A DNA stretch of 54,173 bases. Origin: Bacillota bacterium. GTDB taxonomy: Bacteria > Bacillota > Clostridia > Peptostreptococcales > Anaerovoracaceae. Under the pieces are notes generated by a model. The model worked only from the letters and a program-made list of their open reading frames with translations, searched no databases and was not told where the DNA came from. The stretch covers positions 1 to 54,173 of the forward strand of contig JAQXIX010000009.1 of the NCBI GenBank assembly GCA_029008005.1. Reading direction: 5' to 3'. A program made the translations under genes and the position numbers. The stretch's first letter is position 1, and each line of letters begins with the position of its first letter. Below, piece by piece: positions 18,864 to 27,275 of this stretch.

Positions 18864-20187
18864 CGGCCGTATTTACGATCTTCTTAATGGGCTGGAAACA
18901 GGAAGAAAACAATACAACGAAATAATGGAATCGCAATCATGCAGAAGTTTTTTTACAGATGAAGTATATGGCTGCAGAGATGCTGCCGAGTATTCGGGGG
19001 AAATATCTGCGGGAGATAATCTTGAATATATGGAATATCTCATAAAAGAAAGGAATATGAGGGGAAAACTTCAGCTTATTTATGTGGATCCTCCTTTTTT
19101 CTCAAACAGCAGGTATCAGGCATCTGTAAGGCTTCAAACAGAAAACCTGGGTACGTCACCTGTAATTAAGACAGGCGCATATGATGATAAATGGGAAGAC
19201 AGCATGGAGCAGTATCTGACAATGCTTACAGTCAGGTTTCTGATGATGAAGGAGCTTTTGTCGGACACGGGATGTATATGGGTTCATCTTGACTGGCATG
19301 GATCTCATTACGTGAAGATGATTCTTGACGAAATCTTCGGAGAAGACAACTTCGTCAACGAAGTGGCGTGGACATATAAATCCGGAGGTTCGGGAAAGAG
19401 AAGCTTTGCAAAAAAACATGATACCCTTTTGTTTTACGGTAAAACAAAAAAATACAAATTCAATCTTCTGAAGGAAAAATCCTATAACAGAGGGCTTAAA
19501 CCTTATCGGTTCAAGGGTGTGAAGGAGTATTGCGACGAAACAGGCTGGTACACCCTTGTAAACATGAAAGATGTATGGGCCATAGATATGGTGGGAAGGA
19601 CTTCTGGAGAACGTACCGGATATGCTACACAGAAACCCGAGAAGCTGCTGGAACGAATAGTGGAGGCATGCAGTGATGAAGGCGATTTATGTGCCGATTT
19701 TTTCGCCGGATCGGGCACCTTCGGAGCAGTGTGCACAGCAATGAACAGAGACTGGATTATGTGTGATGAAGGGAATGTGGCAGTTGCCAGCCAGATAAGA
19801 AGAATCACGGATTCGATTACAAAAAAAGAAAAGGCATTCAATGTAACAAGAGCATATTCCGCTGATGAAAAGGGGAATCCCGTAAAGGCGGAAGACAAGG
19901 GTTTTGTACGTGTTGCAAGTGAAATGGGAATGCTGAAAATTACTGAATACAAGCCGGATCTTTTTTCTCTGAGCCGGGAAGATGAAGAAATTGCCGCAAG
20001 ATATGCGGCAGATGACGGCGGGTCTCTTGTTAATTTCTGGAGTATTGACAGAAACTATGATGGGATGATACACAGAGGAGAGGGAATTATCGAAGGAAAG
20101 GATTTCGCTGCAGCGGGATCCGGAACAGTTAACATTATCGGATATGATGTTCTCGGAAACAGATTTTATCTGAAGAAGAAGGTGTGA
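18856..20187 (+). CDS. Orphan site-specific DNA methyltransferase (beta-class amino-MTase)
   Basis: Predicted to methylate adenine N6 or cytosine N4 in a specific DNA sequence. Motif order is beta class: catalytic motif IV as VDPPFF (about residue 78), motif VIII-like WVHLDWHGSHYVKMILDEIFG, target-recognition stretch, then the SAM motif I FFAGSGTFG (about 282). DPPF instead of the commoner DPPY is accepted in the family. The ATG at 18856 has AGGTGGG seven bases upstream; a GTG at 18844 is the alternative. The final 110 residues look unrelated to the catalytic core. No restriction endonuclease or specificity gene is nearby, so it seems solitary. It is coupled to ygiQ by overlap. Target unknown. 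Confidence 0.88.
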   Translation: MGNGRIYDLLNGLETGRKQYNEIMESQSCRSFFTDEVYGCRDAAEYSGEISAGDNLEYMEYLIKERNMRGKLQLIYVDPPFFSNSRYQASVRLQTENLGTSPVIKTGAYDDKWEDSMEQYLTMLTVRFLMMKELLSDTGCIWVHLDWHGSHYVKMILDEIFGEDNFVNEVAWTYKSGGSGKRSFAKKHDTLLFYGKTKKYKFNLLKEKSYNRGLKPYRFKGVKEYCDETGWYTLVNMKDVWAIDMVGRTSGERTGYATQKPEKLLERIVEACSDEGDLCADFFAGSGTFGAVCTAMNRDWIMCDEGNVAVASQIRRITDSITKKEKAFNVTRAYSADEKGNPVKAEDKGFVRVASEMGMLKITEYKPDLFSLSREDEEIAARYAADDGGSLVNFWSIDRNYDGMIHRGEGIIEGKDFAAAGSGTVNIIGYDVLGNRFYLKKKV

Positions 20188-20194
20188 CAGGTAT

Positions 20195-21322
20195 ATGGAT
20201 ATTAAGGTTTACAACAGCAGAGATTATAAAGAGAGTAAATGGTCAGGCGGAAATACGAGAGAAATGGCAATTTTTCCTGAAAATTCAGAGTATCTGGACA
20301 GAGATTTCATATGGAGACTAAGCTCGGCTGATTCTGAGCTTGAGGAGTCCTCATTTACAAAGCTGCCTGATTACGACAGAATTCTCATGGTGCTGGAAGG
20401 CAGTGTTGTTCTGGCTCACGGAGATGAGCGATCTGCCCGCCTGGGACCTCTTGAGCAAGATTGTTTTGACGGCAGTATTAAAACGAAATGTTTCGGTACG
20501 CTGAAAAAAGACTATAACCTGATAATGAGAAAAGGCTGCAGAGGGAAGATGTGCGTTATTGAACCTGAATCAACGGGAATCAGAACGGATATCGATACAG
20601 ATACTGCAGAAGGTGAGAGCATATCAGCGGGAATATACTGCCTGGAAGGATATGCTGTAGTATCAGCAGGCGGCAGGCAGGTTATGGTCAGGGAAGACGA
20701 GCAGCTTGTGTGCAGCTTTGAAAAAAACGAATCTCCGGAAATGACTGTTATGGGAGAAGGAAAGTGTATCTTCACTCAGGTGGTATATGCAGCCGATGAT
20801 TTCATATGCGAAGAAGTTCCTCCCGCAAAGGCTTCGGTCGATGACTTCAAAACAGCATATATGCTCGCCTTTGACAATAACAGATGGTCTAAGATTATGC
20901 GTCGCCACGGGGGCAGAAAGGCATCTTATTACAAGGACCCGGTTCTGGCAGAGAAACTGAGGAAGCTGGAGAAACACTACATTACGATGATAGTCTGGAT
21001 AATAGAGATGTGTATCTGTTTCCTGCCTGCATTTCTGGGTGTTTCTCTTGAGAAAGAGTGTATAATAGCAGGAATTGTTTCACTTATTCATATTTTTCTC
21101 ATCGGACCGCTTGTATATATGATTTTGCTTCCGAAGCCTATAAGGGCGCATATGAAGCGGCCTGAAGAACTGAATGCAATGGAAAGAAATATATATATGA
21201 AACAGAACGGAGAGGATGAACGTATGGACAGGCTGATGAAAAAATACAGCAGCACTGACGATGAGTATTTCGCGGATACAGATTCGCCTCTGTATAAATT
21301 TATGAAGAGAAATGACAGATAA
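20195..21322 (+). CDS. HutD/Ves-like cupin fused to a two-helix membrane domain
   Basis: Residues 1 to about 190 resemble the HutD/Ves cupin family: YKESKWSGGNTREMAIFP, FIWRLSSADSE, LPDYDRILMVLEGSV and a second cupin half with GIYCLEGYAVVSAGGRQ. HutD is tied to histidine use in other bacteria, but no hut gene is present here. After about residue 225 comes a basic stretch, then two hydrophobic helices (about 268-312) with a LLPKPIRAHMKRPEE exit and an acidic tail. The fusion to a membrane hairpin is unusual to my knowledge. It overlaps the next gene by 11 bases. Function unknown. Confidence 0.72.
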   Translation: MDIKVYNSRDYKESKWSGGNTREMAIFPENSEYLDRDFIWRLSSADSELEESSFTKLPDYDRILMVLEGSVVLAHGDERSARLGPLEQDCFDGSIKTKCFGTLKKDYNLIMRKGCRGKMCVIEPESTGIRTDIDTDTAEGESISAGIYCLEGYAVVSAGGRQVMVREDEQLVCSFEKNESPEMTVMGEGKCIFTQVVYAADDFICEEVPPAKASVDDFKTAYMLAFDNNRWSKIMRRHGGRKASYYKDPVLAEKLRKLEKHYITMIVWIIEMCICFLPAFLGVSLEKECIIAGIVSLIHIFLIGPLVYMILLPKPIRAHMKRPEELNAMERNIYMKQNGEDERMDRLMKKYSSTDDEYFADTDSPLYKFMKRNDR

Positions 21323-22451
21323 AATGGATTTTGAAATAACGGCAACGGCGACTTTCGGACTTGAAGCTGTTGTGCGCAGAGAGATAGAAAGCCTTGGATA
21401 CGAGGATATAACAACAGAAAACGGGAAAGTAACTTTCAGAGGAGGACCTGAAGCAGTGGCTGATGCCAATCTTAATTTAAGGTGTGCAGACAGAGTGCTT
21501 CTTAAAGTCGGGGAATTTCAGGCAAAGACTTTCGAAGAACTTTTTCAGGGAATGAGAAATATACCCTGGGAAAAATATATAGACAGAGACGGCAGATTTC
21601 CTGTTTCATGTACAACAGTCAAATCGAAGCTTCACAACCCGCCGGCAATACAGAGTATCGGCAAGAAGGCTGTGGCAGAGAGACTGGGCGAGGTGAGAGA
21701 AACATCCAGAGTCCCTGAAAGCGGTGCTTTGTATCCCATTAAGATTACGCTCCTTAAAGATACGGCTGCGATTACAATAGATACAAGCGGAGACGGACTC
21801 CATAAGCGTGGATACAGAACTGCCGGTGTAGATGCGCCGATTAAGGAGACACTTGCCGCTGCGATGGTGCTGCTTAGCTTCTGGAATGAAGACAGAATAC
21901 TGGTGGACCCATGCTGCGGCAGCGGAACCATACCGATTGAAGCGGCACTGATAGGAAGAAATATAGCACCGGGACTCGGGCGCAGTTTTATTTCCGAAGA
22001 GTGGGGAATAATCGGAGAGGCCATATGGAAAAATGCAAGAAAAAAAGCCTTTGATTCCATACGTTACGAAAGGGAACTGAATATAACGGCGGGAGATATA
22101 GATCCAAAAGCCGTAAAAGCAGCAATAGCAAATGCAGAGGAAGCCGGTGTGGACGACTGCATAAACTTCAGTGTTGCAAACGTAAGGGATTTGAAGGCAG
22201 AAGGCAATAACGGAATTATTGTAACCAATCCTCCTTACGGTAAAAGAATAGGTGAGGAGGAGGAAATCGATAAAGTATATAAAGCTCTTAAAAGTTTTTT
22301 AAGAGAGAACAGGGACTGGTCTCTCTTTATGATAACGACAGATAAAGATGCGGAAAAAAAGGTTATGGGCCGCAAGGCTGACAGACGCAGGAAGCTTTAT
22401 AACGGAAGGCTCGAAACAACTTATTATCAGTTTCACGGACAGAGAGTTTAA
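21312..22451 (+). CDS. THUMP-domain class I RNA methyltransferase (YpsC/RlmL-like)
   Basis: Predicted to make N2-methylguanosine in 23S rRNA, as the N-terminal half of E. coli RlmL does. The 379 residues contain an N-terminal ferredoxin-like part (FEITATATFGLEAVVRREI), a THUMP domain to about 155, and a Rossmann domain with DTSGDGLHKRGYR, VDPCCGSGTIPIEAALIG (SAM site) and the catalytic TNPPYGKRIG. The ATG at 21312 follows AAGAGA closely; 21324 is another possible start. It overlaps the HutD-like gene and is 15 bases before the MocR-like gene, all in one transcript. Confidence 0.93.
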   Translation: MTDKMDFEITATATFGLEAVVRREIESLGYEDITTENGKVTFRGGPEAVADANLNLRCADRVLLKVGEFQAKTFEELFQGMRNIPWEKYIDRDGRFPVSCTTVKSKLHNPPAIQSIGKKAVAERLGEVRETSRVPESGALYPIKITLLKDTAAITIDTSGDGLHKRGYRTAGVDAPIKETLAAAMVLLSFWNEDRILVDPCCGSGTIPIEAALIGRNIAPGLGRSFISEEWGIIGEAIWKNARKKAFDSIRYERELNITAGDIDPKAVKAAIANAEEAGVDDCINFSVANVRDLKAEGNNGIIVTNPPYGKRIGEEEEIDKVYKALKSFLRENRDWSLFMITTDKDAEKKVMGRKADRRRKLYNGRLETTYYQFHGQRV

Positions 22452-22466
22452 GAACATAAGGATAAT

Positions 22467-23927
22467 ATGAATATCAAAATCGACAGAAAAGGGAAAATAC
22501 CGGTTTATATGCAGATATTCACCGAAATCAGACAAATGATTTACAGCGGTAGATTTGCAGACGGATTTGAACTGCCTTCAGAACGAATTATGGCGCGGAA
22601 GCTCGATGTTCACAGGAATACTGTGACACGTGCATATGCAGAGCTTAAAGACGCAGGACTTGTTGAATCCAAGCAGGGCGTTGGATATACGGTATCCTTT
22701 AAACAGGATAAAACCGAAGAATACAGGAAAAAAGCTGTAAACTGGCAATCGCTTATGCGAGAGGAATATTTTACTTTCGAAAGTGACTTTGATTACCTTT
22801 ACAGCAGAAGCTTCGATGAGAAAATCATTTCATTCGGCGGCGGTGTTGCAGCCAGGGAAGTATATCCCATGGATGAGGTTTCCGCATATTTCGAGAAGGT
22901 GATTCGAAATGTTAACAAAAAATCTTATTTCCACATGCCTTATCAGGGAGACCTGGAGCTCAGAAAAGAAATATCATCTTTCATGAGACTTAAAGGAATA
23001 GATGCCAAGACATCTCAGATTCAGGTGTTCAGGGAGAACAACCAGGCAATGAACTTCGCTCTGTCGCTTTTGCTCGAACCGGGGGAAAAGGTAATTACTC
23101 CTGATGCCATGTCGGCAGACCTGTACAGAACAATAAGACTGGCAGGAGGTGAAGTAATACCTGTTCCGACAGACGAGGAAGGAATGATATGCGAAAATCT
23201 GGAGGCGATTCTGGAGAAGGAAAATCCTAAATTCATATATGTGGATTCCGGCTTTAACAATCCGGCGGGATGGGAGCTGAGCATCGAGAGGAGAAAAAGA
23301 ATTCTGGATTTATCTTACAGATACAGAATACCCATTATTGAGGAAGACGAAGGATCGGAACTGTATTATGAGGGAATATCCGCACCGTCGATGATGTCAA
23401 TGGATACGGAGGGTAACGTATTATATCTGTATTCGTTTTCACTTACAATGACGCCGGGAATAGGCCTGGCGTTTATTATTGCGCCGGATCTGATAATCGA
23501 GAGACTGAAGAATATGGCGTCTCTTCATACGACAAGTCCCGACTGGGTATCCCAGAGAGTACTCATGGAATATATGAAAGACGGTATTTACTTAAGACGA
23601 CTCGATGATTTCAGAAATGTGTGCAGGGAAAAGAGGAACCTCATGTGCGGGATTCTTGATGATATGAAGAACTACGGTATATCCTACATGAAACCGAGAG
23701 GTGGCGTTTACGTATGGATAAGGCTTCCGAAAGGTATCAGCTCGAGAGAATTGTTGAGATGCTGTCAGAAAAAGGGAATAACCTTTATGCCGGGATATGT
23801 GTTTTATTCCGTTAAAAATCTAGGAAACAATTATGTGAGACTGAATTATTCTTATCCGTCTTTGGAAGAAATAAGAGAAGGAATGGGGATATTCCGCGAA
23901 GTTCTGGGAGAAATAACTGGCACATGA
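22467..23927 (+). CDS. MocR-like GntR/aminotransferase-fold regulator lacking the PLP lysine
   Basis: Two-domain transcription factor: a GntR winged helix (about 10-75; PVYMQIFTEIRQMIYSGRF, LPSERIMARKLDVHRNTV) joined to a type I aminotransferase fold, 486 residues. In MocR regulators PLP is held by a lysine in a GSFSK motif and by Asp and Tyr in EDDYDSE. Here those read YSFSLTMTPG (Leu326) and EEDEGSE (Glu293 and Glu295). The FNNPAGWELS loop and the late arginine (YVRLNYSYP) are kept. The fold therefore seems intact while covalent PLP binding seems impossible. It lies just upstream of the arc operon, whose promoter has a direct repeat suited to such a regulator. Control of arc genes is inference. 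Confidence 0.9.
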   Translation: MNIKIDRKGKIPVYMQIFTEIRQMIYSGRFADGFELPSERIMARKLDVHRNTVTRAYAELKDAGLVESKQGVGYTVSFKQDKTEEYRKKAVNWQSLMREEYFTFESDFDYLYSRSFDEKIISFGGGVAAREVYPMDEVSAYFEKVIRNVNKKSYFHMPYQGDLELRKEISSFMRLKGIDAKTSQIQVFRENNQAMNFALSLLLEPGEKVITPDAMSADLYRTIRLAGGEVIPVPTDEEGMICENLEAILEKENPKFIYVDSGFNNPAGWELSIERRKRILDLSYRYRIPIIEEDEGSELYYEGISAPSMMSMDTEGNVLYLYSFSLTMTPGIGLAFIIAPDLIIERLKNMASLHTTSPDWVSQRVLMEYMKDGIYLRRLDDFRNVCREKRNLMCGILDDMKNYGISYMKPRGGVYVWIRLPKGISSRELLRCCQKKGITFMPGYVFYSVKNLGNNYVRLNYSYPSLEEIREGMGIFREVLGEITGT

Positions 23928-23956
23928 TTTTACAATAGAACTGGCACTTTGTTCTA
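23915..23956 (+). promoter_or_regulatory. Candidate operator of the arc operon: 9-bp direct repeat plus inverted repeat
   Basis: AACTGGCAC occurs at 23915-23923 and again at 23939-23947, 24 bases apart, the first copy running into the mocR-like stop codon. The second copy lies inside an inverted repeat TAGAAC-N9-GTTCTA (23936-23956) that covers the predicted -35. MocR regulators are known to bind direct repeats, so this may be the site for the adjacent regulator. Confidence 0.5.
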
Positions 23957-23976
23957 AGGCGCCGGTATAGTATATT
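23949..23976 (+). promoter_or_regulatory. Putative SigA promoter of the arc operon
   Basis: TTGTTC (23949-23954), 16 bases, TATATT (23971-23976). It lies 54 bases before arcB and overlaps the candidate operator. Confidence 0.55.
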
Positions 23977-24030
23977 CTAGGTAAGTTAAAACTTGTTTAA
24001 TAAATTTGAAAATAAAAGGAGAACAGGATA

Positions 24031-25029
24031 ATGGCAGTAAATTTGAAGGGTAGAAGTTTCTTAACACTTATGGATTTCACAGCAGAAGAAATCAGATACA
24101 TGCTTGATCTGGCACACGATCTCAAGGCAAAGAAGAGAGCCGGAATTCTTGGCGAAACAATGAAGGGAAAGAATGTTTGTCTGCTTTTCGAAAAAACATC
24201 AACAAGAACAAGATGTGCTTTTGAAACAGGTGCACTGGAAGAAGGCGCACACGTAACATTCCTGGACAGCAAATCATCACAGATGGGTAAGAAGGAATCC
24301 CTTGAAGATACAGCTAAAGTTCTCGGAAGATTCTACGATGGAATCGAATACAGAGGATATGATCAGAAAGTAGTTGAAGACCTTGCTAAGTATGCAGGAG
24401 TTCCTGTATGGAACGGTCTTACAGACGTTGACCATCCAACACAGATTCTGGCTGACATGCTCACAATCGAAGAGCACGTTGCTAAGCCGCTGAACAAGTG
24501 CAAGGTAGTATTCGTTGGTGACGTTAGAAACAATATGGCATATGCATGGATGTACGGCTGTGCAAAGATGGGAATGCACTTCGTAGCTTACGGTCCACAG
24601 GAACTGTGCGATCAGGTAGATGCTGACGTAGTTTCAAGAGCAAGAGCTGTTGCAGAAGAATCAGGCGCAGTAATCGAAGTAAGTTCAGATATCGAATCAA
24701 TCAAGGGTGCAGATGTTCTGTACACTGACATCTGGGCATCAATGGGTGAAGAAGACCAGATTCCTGAAAGAGTAAAACTCCTTACTCCTTTCAGAGTAAC
24801 TAAGGAAATGATGGCTGCAACAGGAAACGATGATTGCCTCTTCCTCCACTGCCTGCCTTCATTCCACGATTTCGAAACAACAATGGCAAAGACTCAGATG
24901 GAACTCGGCTATGACATCAGAGAGGTTACCGACGAAGTATTCAGAAGCAGAAACTCAAAGGTATTTGACGAAGCTGAAAACAGAATGCACACAATTAAGG
25001 CTGTAATGGTAGCAACAATAGGTAAATAA
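24031..25029 (+). CDS. arcB: Ornithine carbamoyltransferase (probably catabolic)
   Basis: Reversibly exchanges carbamoyl between citrulline and carbamoyl phosphate; in the ADI pathway it cleaves citrulline to ornithine and carbamoyl phosphate. The 332 residues show the carbamoyl-phosphate site [22 protein letters not shown], and the ornithine/cysteine loop HCLPSFHD. Sequence alone does not separate catabolic from anabolic enzymes, but the position directly before arcA and arcC favours arcB. AAAGGAGAAC precedes the start. First gene of arcB-arcA-arcC-lyase; codon choice (GAA, AAG, ACA, TCA rich) suggests high expression compared with the neighbouring mocR-like gene. Confidence 0.95.
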   Translation: MAVNLKGRSFLTLMDFTAEEIRYMLDLAHDLKAKKRAGILGETMKGKNVCLLFEKTSTRTRCAFETGALEEGAHVTFLDSKSSQMGKKESLEDTAKVLGRFYDGIEYRGYDQKVVEDLAKYAGVPVWNGLTDVDHPTQILADMLTIEEHVAKPLNKCKVVFVGDVRNNMAYAWMYGCAKMGMHFVAYGPQELCDQVDADVVSRARAVAEESGAVIEVSSDIESIKGADVLYTDIWASMGEEDQIPERVKLLTPFRVTKEMMAATGNDDCLFLHCLPSFHDFETTMAKTQMELGYDIREVTDEVFRSRNSKVFDEAENRMHTIKAVMVATIGK

Positions 25030-25071
25030 GATAAAGCTTACTGAGGAAAAGAATCAGAAAGGAGCAAAAAA

Positions 25072-26292
25072 ATGATACCTGGAATTCATAATTTCTCAGA
25101 AATCGGAAAGCTGAACAAGGTGCTTCTTCACAGACCGGGCCTTGAACTTGAAGCTCTGACACCATCGACAATGGAAAGACTCCTCTTCGATGACATACCT
25201 TATCTTAAGGTTGCTCAGGAAGAACATGATAGATTCGCTGAAATTCTCAGAGAAAACGGAGTTGAAGTTGTATACTATGTTGAAGAGGTTGCTAAGGCAA
25301 TCTCTTCACCTGAACTTCAGGAACAGCTTATTAATGATTTTCTTGATCTTAGTAATTTCACATCAATCGGGATGAGAGAAAATATGGTGAAATACCTTAT
25401 GAGTCTCTCTCCGGAAGAAATGGTTGCAAAGTTAATTGCCGGAATCAAGAAGAATGAGGTTCCTTCGGAGTCCGTAAGTTCCCTTATGGATCTTGTACAT
25501 GATGATTATCCGTACATTTCGGATCCAATGCCGAACCTTTATTTCACAAGAGATCCGGGCGCATGTGTAGGAAACGGAATAAACATTCATCACATGCATA
25601 CACAGGAAAGAAGAAGAGAATCTCTGCTTCTCAAGTACATGTACAAGTACAACAGAGATTTTGCAACAGAAGAAAACAAGCAGTGGTATGATGTAACAGG
25701 CGATTACTCCATCGAAGGCGGAGACGTTCTCGTTCTCTCGTCCGAAATGGTTGCAATAGGTTTTTCACAGAGAACTACAATTGCCGGAATTGAGCACTTT
25801 GCCAGAAATCTGCTTGCAAACTCATCATTCAAAAAGGTTCTCGTTTTCGATATTCCGAAGTCAAGAGCATTCATGCATCTTGATACTGTATTTACAATGG
25901 TTGACTATGATAAGTTTACTATTCATCCGGAAATCGAAGGCCCTCTGGGAGTATACGAAATAACTCTCGGCAAGGACGGAGAACTGAAATTCTCAGCAAT
26001 GAAGGATGAACTTCAGAACATCCTTGCAATGGAACTTAAGCTTCCGGCTGTAGAGCTTATCAGATGCGGCGGCGGTGAACTGCTTGCTGCTCAGAGAGAA
26101 CAGTGGAATGACGGTTCCAATACACTCTGCATTGCACCGGGAACAGTAGTTACTTATGAGAGAAACTACGTTTCAAATGAACTTCTTGACAGAAAGGGAA
26201 TCAAGGTTCTCACAATGCCAAGTGCAGAGCTTTCAAGAGGAAGAGGCGGCCCTAGATGTATGAGCTGCCCTGTGAACAGAGATGATTTATAA
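25072..26292 (+). CDS. arcA: Arginine deiminase
   Basis: Hydrolyses arginine to citrulline and ammonia, the entry step of arginine fermentation. The 406 residues carry the guanidino-group modifying fold motifs: NLYFTRDPGACVGNGI, EGGDVLVL, HLDTVFTMVDYDKF with the catalytic histidine, IRCGGG, and the catalytic cysteine in GRGGPRCMSCPV near the C-terminus. AAAGGAG lies before the ATG. It sits 42 bases after arcB and 17 before arcC. No arginine/ornithine antiporter (arcD) is found in the window. Confidence 0.98.
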   Translation: MIPGIHNFSEIGKLNKVLLHRPGLELEALTPSTMERLLFDDIPYLKVAQEEHDRFAEILRENGVEVVYYVEEVAKAISSPELQEQLINDFLDLSNFTSIGMRENMVKYLMSLSPEEMVAKLIAGIKKNEVPSESVSSLMDLVHDDYPYISDPMPNLYFTRDPGACVGNGINIHHMHTQERRRESLLLKYMYKYNRDFATEENKQWYDVTGDYSIEGGDVLVLSSEMVAIGFSQRTTIAGIEHFARNLLANSSFKKVLVFDIPKSRAFMHLDTVFTMVDYDKFTIHPEIEGPLGVYEITLGKDGELKFSAMKDELQNILAMELKLPAVELIRCGGGELLAAQREQWNDGSNTLCIAPGTVVTYERNYVSNELLDRKGIKVLTMPSAELSRGRGGPRCMSCPVNRDDL

Positions 26293-26309
26293 TAGGAGAA
26301 TTTAAGATA

Positions 26310-27254
26310 ATGGCAGAAAAAATTGTAATAGCTTTAGGCGGAAACGCCCTTCAGTCAGGTAAGGGTCCTGCTACGGCAGAGGCACAGCTTGAAGTAGTTA
26401 AGAATACATGTGAAAGAGTTGCTGAAATCAGCGAAATGGGATATGAACTTGCTGTTGTACACGGCAATGGTCCTCAGGTTGGAAGAATTGTAATGGCAAG
26501 TGAAGCAGCAAGAGAAGTTACTCCTGCAATGCCTTTTGACGTATGCGGCGCAATGTCACAGGGTTACATCGGATATCACATTCAGCAGGCTCTGACATAT
26601 GCTCTGAACAAGCAGAACAGAGACATTCCTGTAGTTACTGTTGCAACTCAGGTAATTGTTGATGAAAATGATCCTGCATTCAGCGCTCCTACAAAGCCTA
26701 TCGGACCTTTCTACAGTGAAGAAGAAGCAAAAGCACTTGCGGAAGAAAAGGGATGGACTGTTAAAGAAGATGCCGGAAGAGGTTGGAGAAGAGTTGTTGC
26801 ATCACCTAAACCGAAGGATATCGTTGAAATTGATGCAGTTAAGCAGCTCTGGGATAAAACAATCGTTGTAACATGCGGCGGTGGCGGAATTCCTGTAGTT
26901 GAGAAGATGGACGGACACCTTGAAGGTGTTGCAGCCGTAATCGATAAGGATTTTGCAGCAGAACTCCTCGCAGAACAGGTAGAGGCTGATATGCTTATTA
27001 TCCTTACGGAAGTTGAAAAGGTTGCAGTAAACTTTAATAAGCCTGATCAGAAGGATCTCGATTACATGACACTGAAGGAAGCTGCGGCTTACATCGAAGA
27101 GGGACAGTTCCCTGCAGGAAGCATGCTGCCTAAGGTTGAAGCTGCAATGAAGTTCGTAAGAAAGTATCCAGGCAAGAAGGCAATTATCACATCACTTGAT
27201 AAGGCCGTTGATGCACTTAACGGAGAAACTGGAACTGTCATTACATTTAACTAA
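26310..27254 (+). CDS. arcC: Carbamate kinase
   Basis: Transfers phosphate from carbamoyl phosphate to ADP, giving ATP, ammonia and carbon dioxide: the energy-yielding step of the ADI pathway. The 314 residues match the amino-acid kinase fold with IVIALGGNALQ at the N-terminus, VVHGNGPQVGRI, VCGAMSQGYIGY, GRGWRRVVASPKPKDIVE, CGGGGIPVVE and the end SLDKAVDALNGETGTVI. Start supported by ATAGGAGAA. Third gene of the arc operon, 21 bases ahead of the lyase paralogue. Confidence 0.97.
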   Translation: MAEKIVIALGGNALQSGKGPATAEAQLEVVKNTCERVAEISEMGYELAVVHGNGPQVGRIVMASEAAREVTPAMPFDVCGAMSQGYIGYHIQQALTYALNKQNRDIPVVTVATQVIVDENDPAFSAPTKPIGPFYSEEEAKALAEEKGWTVKEDAGRGWRRVVASPKPKDIVEIDAVKQLWDKTIVVTCGGGGIPVVEKMDGHLEGVAAVIDKDFAAELLAEQVEADMLIILTEVEKVAVNFNKPDQKDLDYMTLKEAAAYIEEGQFPAGSMLPKVEAAMKFVRKYPGKKAIITSLDKAVDALNGETGTVITFN

Positions 27255-27275
27255 TGCAGTCTGGAGGAGATAAAA

